DNA from: Streptomyces sp. NBC_01689
Lineage (GTDB): Bacteria > Actinomycetota > Actinomycetes > Streptomycetales > Streptomycetaceae
NCBI RefSeq assembly: GCF_036250675.1
Contig: NZ_CP109592.1
Location: 4,960,001-5,024,000, forward strand
Direction: 5' to 3'
DNA: 64,000 nt
The notes beneath the pieces are model-generated. The model was not told the DNA's origin and made no database searches. It saw only the letters and a program-made list of their open reading frames with translations. The translations under genes and the position numbers were made by a program. Numbering within the stretch: the first letter of the stretch is position 1; each line of letters opens with the position of its first letter. Below are positions 8,133 to 15,817 of the stretch, in pieces.

Positions 8133-9184
8133 CAGGCGTCCGGGGCGGCGTCGGAACCGGGGCCCGCGGGGGCGTGGGGGCCGGAGCCCGTCGGGGCGTG
8201 GGGGCCGGGCGCGGCTCCGGCTCCGGGCGCGGCACCCGGGGTGACGTTCTCGGTGTCCTTCACGGCAGCCTTCTTGGTGTCCTCCCCGTCCTCGGGGGTG
8301 TCCTCGTCGGCCCAGCGCAGCGCCAGCGCGGCGGCCTTGCGGGCGGCCGCGGCCACGGCCTCGGGGCCTCCGCCCGCGTGCGCGGCCGCGTACCCCACGA
8401 GGAACGTGGTCAGCGGTGCCGCGGGCCGTGCCACTCCGTGCGCTGCGTCGCGCGCCAGGTCGAGCAGGCCGCCGGTGTCGACGTCCAGGTCGATGCCCAG
8501 CTCGTCCTTGACTGCGGAAATCCATTCGTCCAACACGTGCCCATGCTCCCTGATACGTGCCCGGGCGGCGGCGATGTCGTCCCAGGTGTCGCAGTCGAAG
8601 GACGCGACGGGGTCGGAGATGCGGGTGAGGTCCAGCGCGGCGGTGAGCCGTCGCAGCGGCAGCCCGGTGAGCCCGCCGTGCGCGGCGGCGAGCACGGCCA
8701 GTTCCCGGCGCAGGGGCTCCGCCCGGTACGCGGCCACGAGCGGCTGGTCGCGCCCCTCGGGGTCGCTGAGCAGCACGCCTTCGGGGCGCTCCGCGCCGCC
8801 GCGCCCGGCGTCGCTCCCCCGAAGGGCGTCGAGCAGCCGTCGTACCGTCCCCTCGTCCAGGAACGGCAGGTCGGCGGAGAGCACCACGACGTCCTCGGCC
8901 GACGTGCGGCGCAGCCCGGCGTCGAGGGCGGCCAGCGGCCCCCCGCCGGGTGGGTCCTCGTGGGCCCACCGCACGGGTCGCGCGGTGGTTCTGGGCTCGG
9001 ACACGACCACCGTGGTGGCGGCCGCTGCGCAGGCGGCGAGCACCCGGTCGAGCAGCGGGCGCCCGCCCACCCGCACTCCGGGTTTGTCCGCGCCGCCCAG
9101 GCGCCGGGCGGCACCGCCGGCGAGCACGACGGCGTCGTACGGGGCGGCGGGGCCGGGGGCGCCCGGGTGCTCGTACGCGGTCAC
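8132..9184 (-). CDS. mobA: MobA-like NTP transferase fused to DUF6457-type domain
   Basis: The N-terminal about 190 residues form a nucleotidyltransferase with the signature VVLAGGAARRLGGADKP and the metal-binding region SADLPFLD, as in MobA (which adds GMP to molybdenum cofactor). A helical domain follows (residues about 205-285, beginning LDEWISAVKDELGID), found on its own or fused in actinomycete Mo-cofactor loci. The last 60 residues are low complexity (Pro/Gly/Ala). The gene is translationally coupled to moeA, which supports a cofactor-maturation role. Confidence 0.85.
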   Translation of the reverse strand: MTAYEHPGAPGPAAPYDAVVLAGGAARRLGGADKPGVRVGGRPLLDRVLAACAAAATTVVVSEPRTTARPVRWAHEDPPGGGPLAALDAGLRRTSAEDVVVLSADLPFLDEGTVRRLLDALRGSDAGRGGAERPEGVLLSDPEGRDQPLVAAYRAEPLRRELAVLAAAHGGLTGLPLRRLTAALDLTRISDPVASFDCDTWDDIAAARARIREHGHVLDEWISAVKDELGIDLDVDTGGLLDLARDAAHGVARPAAPLTTFLVGYAAAHAGGGPEAVAAAARKAAALALRWADEDTPEDGEDTKKAAVKDTENVTPGAAPGAGAAPGPHAPTGSGPHAPAGPGSDAAPDA

Positions 9185-9209
9185 CCCCCGAGTATGCGGG
9201 CCGCAGCGA

Positions 9210-10715
9210 TCACAGGGAACGCAGAAGCACCGCCGGCTGTTCGACGCAGTCCGCCACGTACCGCAGGAAGCCGCCCGCCGTGCCGCCGTCGCACACCCGG
9301 TGGTCGAAGGTCAGCGAGAGCTGGACGACCTGCCGGACCGCCAGTTCGCCCTGGTGCACCCACGGCTTGGGGATGATCCGGCCGACGCCGAGCATGGCCG
9401 CCTCGGGGTGGTTGATGATCGGCGTGGACCCGTCGACCCCGAACACGCCGTAGTTGTTCAGCGTGAAGGTGCCGCCCGTGAGGTCGGCGGGGGTCAGGGT
9501 GCCCGTCCGCGCGGCCTCGGTCAGCCGGGCGAACTCGGCGCTCAACGACTGTGCGTCGCGGGTGTGGGCGTCCCGGACGACCGGGACGACGAGGCCACGT
9601 TCGGTCTGTGCCGCGAAGCCGAGGTGAACGTGGTCGAGCCGGACGATCTCGCGGGCCTGCGTGTCCACCGTCGAGTTGAGCTCGGGGTGGCGGGCCAGCG
9701 CGGCGGTGCAGATCCGGGCCAGCAGGGCGAGCAGCGAGATCTTCGGACCGCCCGCGGCGTTCATCGCCGCGCGGGCGGCGAGGAGTTCGGTCGCGTCGGC
9801 GTCCACCCAGCAGGTCGCGTCGGGGATCTCGTGCCGACTGCGCGAGAGCTTGTCGGCGACGGCGCCCCGGATGCCCCGCAGGGGGACCCGGGTCCCGGCC
9901 GCGGCCGCGGGCGCGGGCGCGGTGGCCGAGGGGGCGGTGGAGGCGTGGGTGGCGGTCACGGCTGTGGCGGCAGGTGCCCGGAGGCCGTCGAGGACCTGCG
10001 GCTGCCCGGGGGCGGCGGCCGAGCGCAGCGCGTGCTCCACGTCCGCCCGCAGGATCAGTCCTTCGGGGCCGGAGCCCGTCAGCTCCCTCAGGTCCAGGCC
10101 GTTCTCCCGGGCGAGCCTGCGCACCAACGGCGAGATGACGGGGACGGGACCGGTTGTCGGTGCCCCCGCGTTCCGCCGGTCCAGCGCGTCCGTGAGAGCC
10201 CGCGCGTCCACGAGGTCCCGCGCGTCCGTGCGCTCCGGGGCGGCCGTGTCCGCGCCGGCCGCCCTGGCCGCGCCGAGCGCCCCGGAGGGGGCGGCGGCGC
10301 TCCGGGCGGCGGCCGGGGAGCCGCCGTTCGAGCGGGCTTCGGCGGCGGGCCGCACGGGTGCGGCCGGACTGGTCCGCACCCTCCTGCGGCGCGCCGGAGG
10401 CGCTCCGGTCCCGTAGCCCACGAGCACATTGCCGGACCCTTCGTCCGCCCCGCCGGAGGCGGGCGCGTCGCCGCCGACCGCGACCGTCAGCAGGGGGGAA
10501 CCGACCGGCAGTTCCGTGCCCTCGTCGCCGAAGCGGGCCGTGACCACGCCCCCGTAGGGGCAGGGGACCTCGACCATCGCCTTGGCGGTCTCCACCTCCA
10601 CGACGGGCTGGTCGACGGCGACGACGTCGCCGACCGCCACCAGCCAGCGGACGATCTCCGCCTCGGTGAGCCCCTCGCCGAGGTCGGGGAGCCTGAACTC
10701 CAGCACCTGCGCCAT
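9210..10715 (-). CDS. bkdC: Branched-chain 2-oxoacid dehydrogenase E2 (dihydrolipoamide acyltransferase)
   Basis: The protein has 501 residues. An N-terminal lipoyl domain carries the modified lysine in VEVETAKAMVEVPCPYGG. A Pro/Ala-rich swivel follows, then a peripheral-subunit-binding domain (PLVRRLARENGLDLRELTGSGPEG), a second linker, and a catalytic domain ending in the active-site motif LTFDHRVCDGG. E2 transfers the branched acyl group from E1 to CoA. The start (MAQVLEFRLPDLGEGL) overlaps the E1beta stop as TGATG; an upstream in-frame start 18 bases away is not needed. It is the last gene of a three-gene operon. The products are short branched acyl-CoAs used as fatty-acid and polyketide starters. 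Confidence 0.95.
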   Translation of the reverse strand: MAQVLEFRLPDLGEGLTEAEIVRWLVAVGDVVAVDQPVVEVETAKAMVEVPCPYGGVVTARFGDEGTELPVGSPLLTVAVGGDAPASGGADEGSGNVLVGYGTGAPPARRRRVRTSPAAPVRPAAEARSNGGSPAAARSAAAPSGALGAARAAGADTAAPERTDARDLVDARALTDALDRRNAGAPTTGPVPVISPLVRRLARENGLDLRELTGSGPEGLILRADVEHALRSAAAPGQPQVLDGLRAPAATAVTATHASTAPSATAPAPAAAAGTRVPLRGIRGAVADKLSRSRHEIPDATCWVDADATELLAARAAMNAAGGPKISLLALLARICTAALARHPELNSTVDTQAREIVRLDHVHLGFAAQTERGLVVPVVRDAHTRDAQSLSAEFARLTEAARTGTLTPADLTGGTFTLNNYGVFGVDGSTPIINHPEAAMLGVGRIIPKPWVHQGELAVRQVVQLSLTFDHRVCDGGTAGGFLRYVADCVEQPAVLLRSL

Positions 10716-11719
10716 CAGTTGCCCGCCTCCCACTGCAGACGCGCCACGGCGTCCAGGATCCGGTCGACGCCGGGCAGGTGGTGCCGCTCCAGCATCGGCG
10801 GCGGATACGGGATGTCGAACCCGGCCACCCGCAGCACCGGCGCCTCCAGGTGGTGGAAACAGCGCTCGCTCACACGGGCCGCTATCTCCCCGCCGGGACC
10901 GCCGTAACCGCCCGACTCGTGCACGACGACCGCGCGGCCGGTCCGCCGCACCGACGCCGCGACCGTCTCGTCGTCGAAGGGGACGAGGGAGCGCAGATCG
11001 ACGACTTCGAGGTCCCAGCCCTCGGCCCGCGCGGCCTCGGCGGCCTCCAGGCAGACGGGCACGGACGGCCCGTACGTGATGAGCGTGGCGCTGCGGCCCG
11101 TCCGGCGCACCACCGCGCGGCCGATCGGCTCCACGGACCGCGGCTCGTCGGGGTTCCAGGAGTCCTTCGACCAGTAGAGCCGCTTGGGCTCCAGGAAGAC
11201 CACCGGGTCGTCGGAGGCGATGGAGGCGCGCAGCAGTCCGTAGGCGTCTTCGACCGTCGCGGGCGTGACGACATGGAGCCCCGGGGTCGCCATGTAGTAC
11301 GCCTCGGAGGAGTCGCTGTGGTGCTCGACGCCGCCGATGCCGCCGCCGTAGGGGACCCGGATGGTCAGGGGCAGCGGCATGGCGCCGCGGGTGCGGTTGC
11401 GCATCCGCGCCACGTGCGAGATCAGCTGCTCGAAGGCAGGGTAGGCGAACGCGTCGAACTGCATCTCCACGACCGGTCGCAGGCCGTACATCGCCATGCC
11501 GACGGCGGTGCCGAGGATGCCCGCCTCGGCGAGCGGGGTGTCCGTGCAGCGGTCCTCGCCGAACTCCTTGGCGAGGCCGTCGGTGACCCGGAAGACGCCG
11601 CCGAGGGTGCCGACGTCCTCGCCCATGACATGGACGCTCGGGTCGGCCGCCATGGCGTCGCGCAGGGCGCGGGTGAGGGCCTGCGCCATGGTGGCGGGCT
11701 TGAGGGCGACGGTGGTCAT
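10715..11719 (-). CDS. bkdB: Branched-chain 2-oxoacid dehydrogenase E1 beta subunit
   Basis: A transketolase-like pyrimidine-binding subunit of 334 residues. Visible signatures are HVMGEDVGTLGGVFRVT, the phosphorylation-loop-proximal HHSDSSEAYYMATPGL and a C-terminal transketolase domain (VVVHESGGYGGPGGEIAA, then the IPYPPPMLER end). With E1alpha it forms the thiamine-diphosphate decarboxylase of the complex. The start codon overlaps the E1alpha stop (ATGA) and the stop overlaps the E2 start, so the three subunits are coupled. Confidence 0.95.
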   Translation of the reverse strand: MTTVALKPATMAQALTRALRDAMAADPSVHVMGEDVGTLGGVFRVTDGLAKEFGEDRCTDTPLAEAGILGTAVGMAMYGLRPVVEMQFDAFAYPAFEQLISHVARMRNRTRGAMPLPLTIRVPYGGGIGGVEHHSDSSEAYYMATPGLHVVTPATVEDAYGLLRASIASDDPVVFLEPKRLYWSKDSWNPDEPRSVEPIGRAVVRRTGRSATLITYGPSVPVCLEAAEAARAEGWDLEVVDLRSLVPFDDETVAASVRRTGRAVVVHESGGYGGPGGEIAARVSERCFHHLEAPVLRVAGFDIPYPPPMLERHHLPGVDRILDAVARLQWEAGN

Positions 11720-12882
11720 CGGGCTCCGCCTTCCGGCTCGGATCCGGCGGCGGTGTCCGGTTCGGCCTCGGCCGCCAGCTCGGCGCGCAGCTGTGCCTCC
11801 TGCTCGCGCAGTTGCGGCGTGGGCTCGGCGTACACGTGGGCGAACAGGTCCATGGGATCGAGCACCGGGTCCTGGTTCATCCGGGTGCGCAGGTCCGCCG
11901 CCATCGTCTCGGCGGCCTCTCGGGCGGCCCGGATGCCGTCCTCGTCGAGAAGGCCCCGCTCGGTCAGCTCCTGTTCCAGGAGCACGATCGGGTCGTGCGC
12001 ACGCCAGGTCTCGACCTCGGAGTCGCCGCGGTAGCGGGTGGCGTCGTCGGCGTTCGTATGGGCCTCGATGCGGTACGTGACGGCCTCGACGAGCGTCGGA
12101 CCGCCGCCCGCGCGCGCGTGGCGCACCGCGTCGCTCAGGACCTCGTGCACGGCCGCCGCGTCGTTCCCGTCGACCAGGCGCCCGGGCATTCCGTAGCCGA
12201 CGGCCTTGTGGGCCAGCGAAGGAGCCGCGGTCTGCTTGTCGAGCGGGACGGAGATGGCGAAGCCGTTGTTCTGGACGAGGAAGACGACCGGGGCCTGCCA
12301 CACGGCGGCGAAGTTCAGCGCCTCGTGGAAGTCACCCTCGCTGGTGCCGCCGTCGCCCACCAGGGCGAGCGCCACCACGTCGTCGCCCTTGAGGCGGGCG
12401 GCGTGGGCGAGGCCCACCGCGTGCGGGAGCTGGGTGGCGAGCGGGGTGCACAGGGGGGCGATGCGGTGCTCGCGGGGGTCGTACCCGGTGTGCCAGTCGC
12501 CGCGCAGGAGGGTCAGCGCCTCGACGGGGTCGAGGCCCCGGGCGACGGCGGCGAGCGTGTCGCGGTAGCTGGGGAAGAGCCAGTCGCGCTCCTCCAGGAC
12601 GAGCGCGGCGGCGACCTCACAGGCCTCCTGGCCCGTGCTGGAGGGGTAGACCGCGAGGCGGCCCTGCTTGGTGAGAGCCGTGGCCTGCGTGTTGTAGCGG
12701 CGGCCTCGCACCAGCTCCGTGTACAGGCGGCGCAGCAGATCCGGGTCGACCTGTGCGGCCGTTTCGGTGCCGAGGACGCGATGGGGCAGCGCGTCGGGCA
12801 GCAGCGGCGCGGGGTCGGTGCGGGGCTGCCAGGCGGGCGGCGGCGTGGGCCGGTAGGCACCTCGCTGCTCCATGACCGTCAT
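11716..12882 (-). CDS. bkdA: Branched-chain 2-oxoacid dehydrogenase E1 alpha subunit
   Basis: The protein has 388 residues. The ThDP-binding motif runs from GDGGTSEGDFHEALN to the closing NN of VQNNGFAISV. The helix YPSSTGQEACEVAAALVLE is typical of E1alpha. Start choice: ATG at 12882 with GAGGAGGT 7 bases upstream; a longer in-frame version lacks such a site. The gene is the first of the bkd operon and is divergent from an Lrp/AsnC regulator. A TetR-type palindrome at 12943-12956 and a DnaA-box-like 9-mer at 12991-12999 lie in the shared 175-bp control region. Confidence 0.95.
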   Translation of the reverse strand: MTVMEQRGAYRPTPPPAWQPRTDPAPLLPDALPHRVLGTETAAQVDPDLLRRLYTELVRGRRYNTQATALTKQGRLAVYPSSTGQEACEVAAALVLEERDWLFPSYRDTLAAVARGLDPVEALTLLRGDWHTGYDPREHRIAPLCTPLATQLPHAVGLAHAARLKGDDVVALALVGDGGTSEGDFHEALNFAAVWQAPVVFLVQNNGFAISVPLDKQTAAPSLAHKAVGYGMPGRLVDGNDAAAVHEVLSDAVRHARAGGGPTLVEAVTYRIEAHTNADDATRYRGDSEVETWRAHDPIVLLEQELTERGLLDEDGIRAAREAAETMAADLRTRMNQDPVLDPMDLFAHVYAEPTPQLREQEAQLRAELAAEAEPDTAAGSEPEGGAR

Positions 12883-12942
12883 GACGGCACCTCCTCGTGG
12901 GAGTGGCTCCGGACGCGGCACAGGTTGTGACGCGCCTCACCT

Positions 12943-12956
12943 ACCGATTGTTCGGT
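12943..12956. promoter_or_regulatory. Candidate TetR/PaaR operator in front of bkd
   Basis: ACCGATTGTTCGGT differs by one base from the palindrome found in front of paaH/paaN and paaA. It sits 61 bases upstream of the E1alpha start and 102 bases from the divergent Lrp-type gene. Confidence 0.55.
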
Positions 12957-12990
12957 CGTCGGCACATTTTGGCTACAGGCACCCGCAGGC

Positions 12991-12999
12991 TGTGGACAA
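12991..12999 (-). other. DnaA-box-like 9-mer
   Basis: On the minus strand this is TTGTCCACA, the preferred Streptomyces DnaA box. It lies in the bkd/Lrp intergenic region. It is isolated, so its role is uncertain. Confidence 0.35.
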
Positions 13000-13057
13000 A
13001 CGGTTCTGCACAGCCTGAGATGGACGCAGTACGTCCATGGTAGGGAGGCGGGGGGAC

Positions 13058-13564
13058 ATGGCACCTGAACAAATGGCCGAGTCGCCGGAGGCCGGCGCCG
13101 TGTCGCCGCCCGCCCGTCCGCTCGACGCGATCGACCAGGACATCCTGCAGATGCTCCAGGCGGACGGCCGTGCCTCCATACGATCCGTGGCCGAACGGGT
13201 CCACGTGTCCCGGGCGAACGCCTACGCGCGGATCAACCGCCTCATCGAGGACGGCGTGATCCGCGGCTTCGGAGCACGCGTCGACCACGAACGCGCGGGC
13301 CAGGGCACCTCCGCGTACATCACCCTCAAGATCGTGCAGAACTCCTGGCGCACGGTGCGCGAGCAGCTGCGGATACTCCCCGGGGCATCCCACATCGCGC
13401 TGGTGGGCGGCGACTTCGACGTGCTGCTGCTGGTGCACACGCCGGACAACAGGGCGCTGCGCGAGCTGGTCCTCACCCGGCTCCAGGCCATCCCGGAGGT
13501 CCTCAGCACACGGACGCTGCTGGTGTTCGAGGAGGAGGACCTGGAGCCGGAGCCGGAGGCCTGA
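13058..13564 (+). CDS. Lrp/AsnC-family transcriptional regulator (BkdR-like)
   Basis: The protein has 168 residues. An N-terminal winged helix-turn-helix (LDAIDQDILQMLQADGRASI, VSRANAYARINRLIEDGVI) is followed by an AsnC/RAM ligand-binding domain (AYITLKIVQN, HIALVGGDFDVLLLVHT). The acidic tail is EEEDLEPEPEA. The gene is divergent from the bkd operon and is its likely regulator, sensing an amino acid or 2-oxoacid. The ATG at 13058 is preferred over 13037 because GGGAGG lies about 10 bases upstream. Confidence 0.9.
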   Translation: MAPEQMAESPEAGAVSPPARPLDAIDQDILQMLQADGRASIRSVAERVHVSRANAYARINRLIEDGVIRGFGARVDHERAGQGTSAYITLKIVQNSWRTVREQLRILPGASHIALVGGDFDVLLLVHTPDNRALRELVLTRLQAIPEVLSTRTLLVFEEEDLEPEPEA

Positions 13565-13567
13565 AGG

Positions 13568-14158
13568 TCAGCCCTCCGCCCTGAGACCCCCGAAGACCAC
13601 CTGTACGACCGCGTCGGCCACCTCGCGCTCGCCCATGCCCCGCCCGTCCGGCCGGTACCACTCCACGATCGAGTTGATCATCCCGAAGACGAGCCGGGTC
13701 GCGAGCCGGACCTCCACGTCGCCGCGCACGTCCCCGTCGGCCGCCGCGTCCTTCAGCAGCCCGGCCACCCGGTGGTCGAAGTCGCGGCGCCGCTCCAGGG
13801 CCCACCGCTCCGTGGCCGTGTTGCCGCGCACGCGCAGCAGCAGCGTCACGTAGGGGAGCTCGGCGGTGAGCACCTCGACCATCCGCCGTACGACGTACTC
13901 CAGGCGCTCCACGGCACGCCCCACGCGCGCGTGCTCCTCGTCGAGGATCTCGAAGAGGCCGTCGAGAGCGCGGCTGACGGCCCGGCGCAGCAGCTCCTCC
14001 TTGCCGGCGACATGGTGGTAGATCGACGACTTGGAGATGCCGGCCGCCTTGGAGAGGTGTTCCATGGAGGTGCCGTCGTAGCCGCGCTCGTTGAAGACCT
14101 GGACGGCGACGGAGAGCAGGGTCTCCGGGGTGTAGGTGTCCCGCTTGGCGGTGGTCAT
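13568..14158 (-). CDS. TetR-family regulator of the paa genes (PaaR-like)
   Basis: The protein has 196 residues. The helix-turn-helix GTSMEHLSKAAGISKSSIYHHVAGKEEL is textbook TetR. The C-terminal ligand domain contains MINSIVEWYRPDG, common in actinobacterial regulators of aromatic-CoA and fatty-acid catabolism. The start overlaps the paaH stop (ATGA), so it is co-transcribed with paaH. Three ACCGNNCGNNCGGT-type palindromes in the window lie in front of paaH/paaN, paaA and (one mismatch) bkd, and are its natural target candidates. Ligand is inferred to be phenylacetyl-CoA. Confidence 0.85.
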   Translation of the reverse strand: MTTAKRDTYTPETLLSVAVQVFNERGYDGTSMEHLSKAAGISKSSIYHHVAGKEELLRRAVSRALDGLFEILDEEHARVGRAVERLEYVVRRMVEVLTAELPYVTLLLRVRGNTATERWALERRRDFDHRVAGLLKDAAADGDVRGDVEVRLATRLVFGMINSIVEWYRPDGRGMGEREVADAVVQVVFGGLRAEG

Positions 14159-15669
14159 GAGGTGCCCTCCCTCTTCTCACTGGCGTGCCCGTGGCGGTAC
14201 AGCGCGAGTGAGGGGGCGTAGCGGCCGGAGGGCTCGCGCAGGTGCAGCTCCTCCAGGAGGTCGTGGGCCCAGCTCCTGCCGAGCCTGCGGCTCCATTCGA
14301 AGGGCCCCAGCGGGTAGTTGACACCCAGGCGCATCGCGGTGTCGATGTCCTCCTCGGTGGCGACGCCCTTCGCGACGGCGTCGTGCGCCAGGTCGACGAT
14401 GCGGGCCACGGTCCGGGCGACGATCATGCCGGGCGCGTCCCCGATCACGCTGACGTCCTTGCCCAGTGCCTGGAAGAGGCCGATGGCCTCCGCGACCGTC
14501 TGCGGCGCGGTGTCCTGGGAGGCGGACAGGGCGATGCGGGTGGCCCTGCGGTAGTCCAGCGCCAGGTCGAAGTAGACGACGTCGCGGAACTCGATCGAGG
14601 TCTGGCCGTCGGCGAGGGCCAGCTGGCCACCACCGGGCAGCACCAGGCGGGTTCCGTGGTCCTCTTCCTCCTCGCGGACCTGGATGCCCGCCTCGCGGAT
14701 CAGGGCGAGCAGTTCGCAGGCGGGTCCCAGGTCGCCCTCGACGACGACATGGGCGGGCGGCTGCGCCTTCTCCGCGGTGTGCGGCTCGGGACGTTCGGCG
14801 TCGTCCCCGTAGTCGTACCAGCCGTGTCCCGTCTTGCGGCCGTGCCGGCCGGACTCGACGAGCCGGCGCTGGGCGAGCGAGGGGGTGAAGCGCAGGTCCT
14901 GGAAGAAGGCCTGCCACACGGAGTGCGTGACGGACTCGTTGACGTCCTGGCCGATCAGGTCGGTGAGTTCGAAGGCGCCCATCCGGAAGCCGCCGGACTC
15001 GCGCAGGACCGCGTCGATGGTGGCGGGGTCGGCGGCCTGCGACTCGTAGACCGCGAAGGCCTCGGCGTAGAAGGGCCGCGCGATGCGGTTGACGATGAAG
15101 CCGGGGGTGTCCGCGCAGGCGACCGGGGTCTTCCCCCAGGCCCGTGCCGTCTCGTACGCGCGCGTGGCCGACGAGAAGTCGGTCGCGTGCCCGGAGACGA
15201 CCTCCACGAGGGGCAGCAGCGGCGCAGGGTTGAAGAAGTGCAGTCCGACCAGGCGGCCGGGGTTGCGCAGGGCTCCGCCGATGGCGGTGACGGACAGGGA
15301 CGAGGTGTTGGTGGCGAGCAGGCAGTCCTCCTCGACGATGTCCTCGAGATCGCGGAACAGCCGCTGCTTGACGTCGAGTTGTTCGAGGACCGCCTCGATG
15401 ACGAGCGCGCAGTCCGCCAACTCGTCGAGGCTTCGCGCGGGTCGCAGCCGCTCGCGTGCGGCGTCCCGGTCGGCGGCGCCGAACCGGCCCTTCTCGACCA
15501 GCCGGTCGAGGCGCGCGCCGATCGCTTCGGCCGCCGCGTCGGCGCGGCCCGCGAGGGTGTCGTAGAGCCGTACGGGGTGGCCCGCGACCAGCGCGACCTG
15601 GGCGATGCCCTGGCCCATGGTGCCGGTGCCGACGACGGCCACGGGGCTGTTGAGGTCGAGTGCTGTCAT
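14155..15669 (-). CDS. paaH: 3-hydroxyacyl-CoA dehydrogenase (PaaH type)
   Basis: The protein has 504 residues, the long two-domain form typical of PaaH/PaaC. The N-terminal NAD-binding domain begins VAVVGTGTMGQGIAQVALVAG and contains LATNTSSLSVTAI and the catalytic His region HFFNPAPLLPLVEVV. Two 3HCDH C-terminal domains follow (PGFIVNRIARPFYAEA, then PGMIVARTVARIVDLA). In phenylacetate degradation it oxidises 3-hydroxyadipyl-CoA to 3-oxoadipyl-CoA. It is divergent from paaN across a 148-bp region that contains a perfect TetR palindrome. Confidence 0.93.
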   Translation of the reverse strand: MTALDLNSPVAVVGTGTMGQGIAQVALVAGHPVRLYDTLAGRADAAAEAIGARLDRLVEKGRFGAADRDAARERLRPARSLDELADCALVIEAVLEQLDVKQRLFRDLEDIVEEDCLLATNTSSLSVTAIGGALRNPGRLVGLHFFNPAPLLPLVEVVSGHATDFSSATRAYETARAWGKTPVACADTPGFIVNRIARPFYAEAFAVYESQAADPATIDAVLRESGGFRMGAFELTDLIGQDVNESVTHSVWQAFFQDLRFTPSLAQRRLVESGRHGRKTGHGWYDYGDDAERPEPHTAEKAQPPAHVVVEGDLGPACELLALIREAGIQVREEEEDHGTRLVLPGGGQLALADGQTSIEFRDVVYFDLALDYRRATRIALSASQDTAPQTVAEAIGLFQALGKDVSVIGDAPGMIVARTVARIVDLAHDAVAKGVATEEDIDTAMRLGVNYPLGPFEWSRRLGRSWAHDLLEELHLREPSGRYAPSLALYRHGHASEKREGTS

Positions 15670-15725
15670 GCTCGCGATCCTCCCGCACAGGGTTTTCCAC
15701 AGATGCGGCGGACCCCCTTGTCCCG

Positions 15726-15739
15726 ACCGATCGTTCGGT
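15726..15739. promoter_or_regulatory. TetR/PaaR operator between paaH and paaN
   Basis: ACCGATCGTTCGGT, a palindrome fitting ACCGNNCGNNCGGT. Its reverse complement is identical to the site in front of paaA, and 18 contiguous bases are shared once the flanks are counted. It lies 57 bases from the paaH start and 79 bases from the paaN start. Confidence 0.75.
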
Positions 15740-15817
15740 TACTCTAACTCTGACTGTCCGTTCCTGCCCAGCTCGCGAGCGCAACGAAGCGCTCCTGAGA
15801 CGAGGAGTTGGTCCCCG

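Noticed and set aside
7941..10907. 988-residue open frame on the plus strand
   Set aside because: It is the antisense shadow of moeA, mobA and the bkd E2 gene. The translation is low complexity and has no domain, while the minus-strand frames give clear families.
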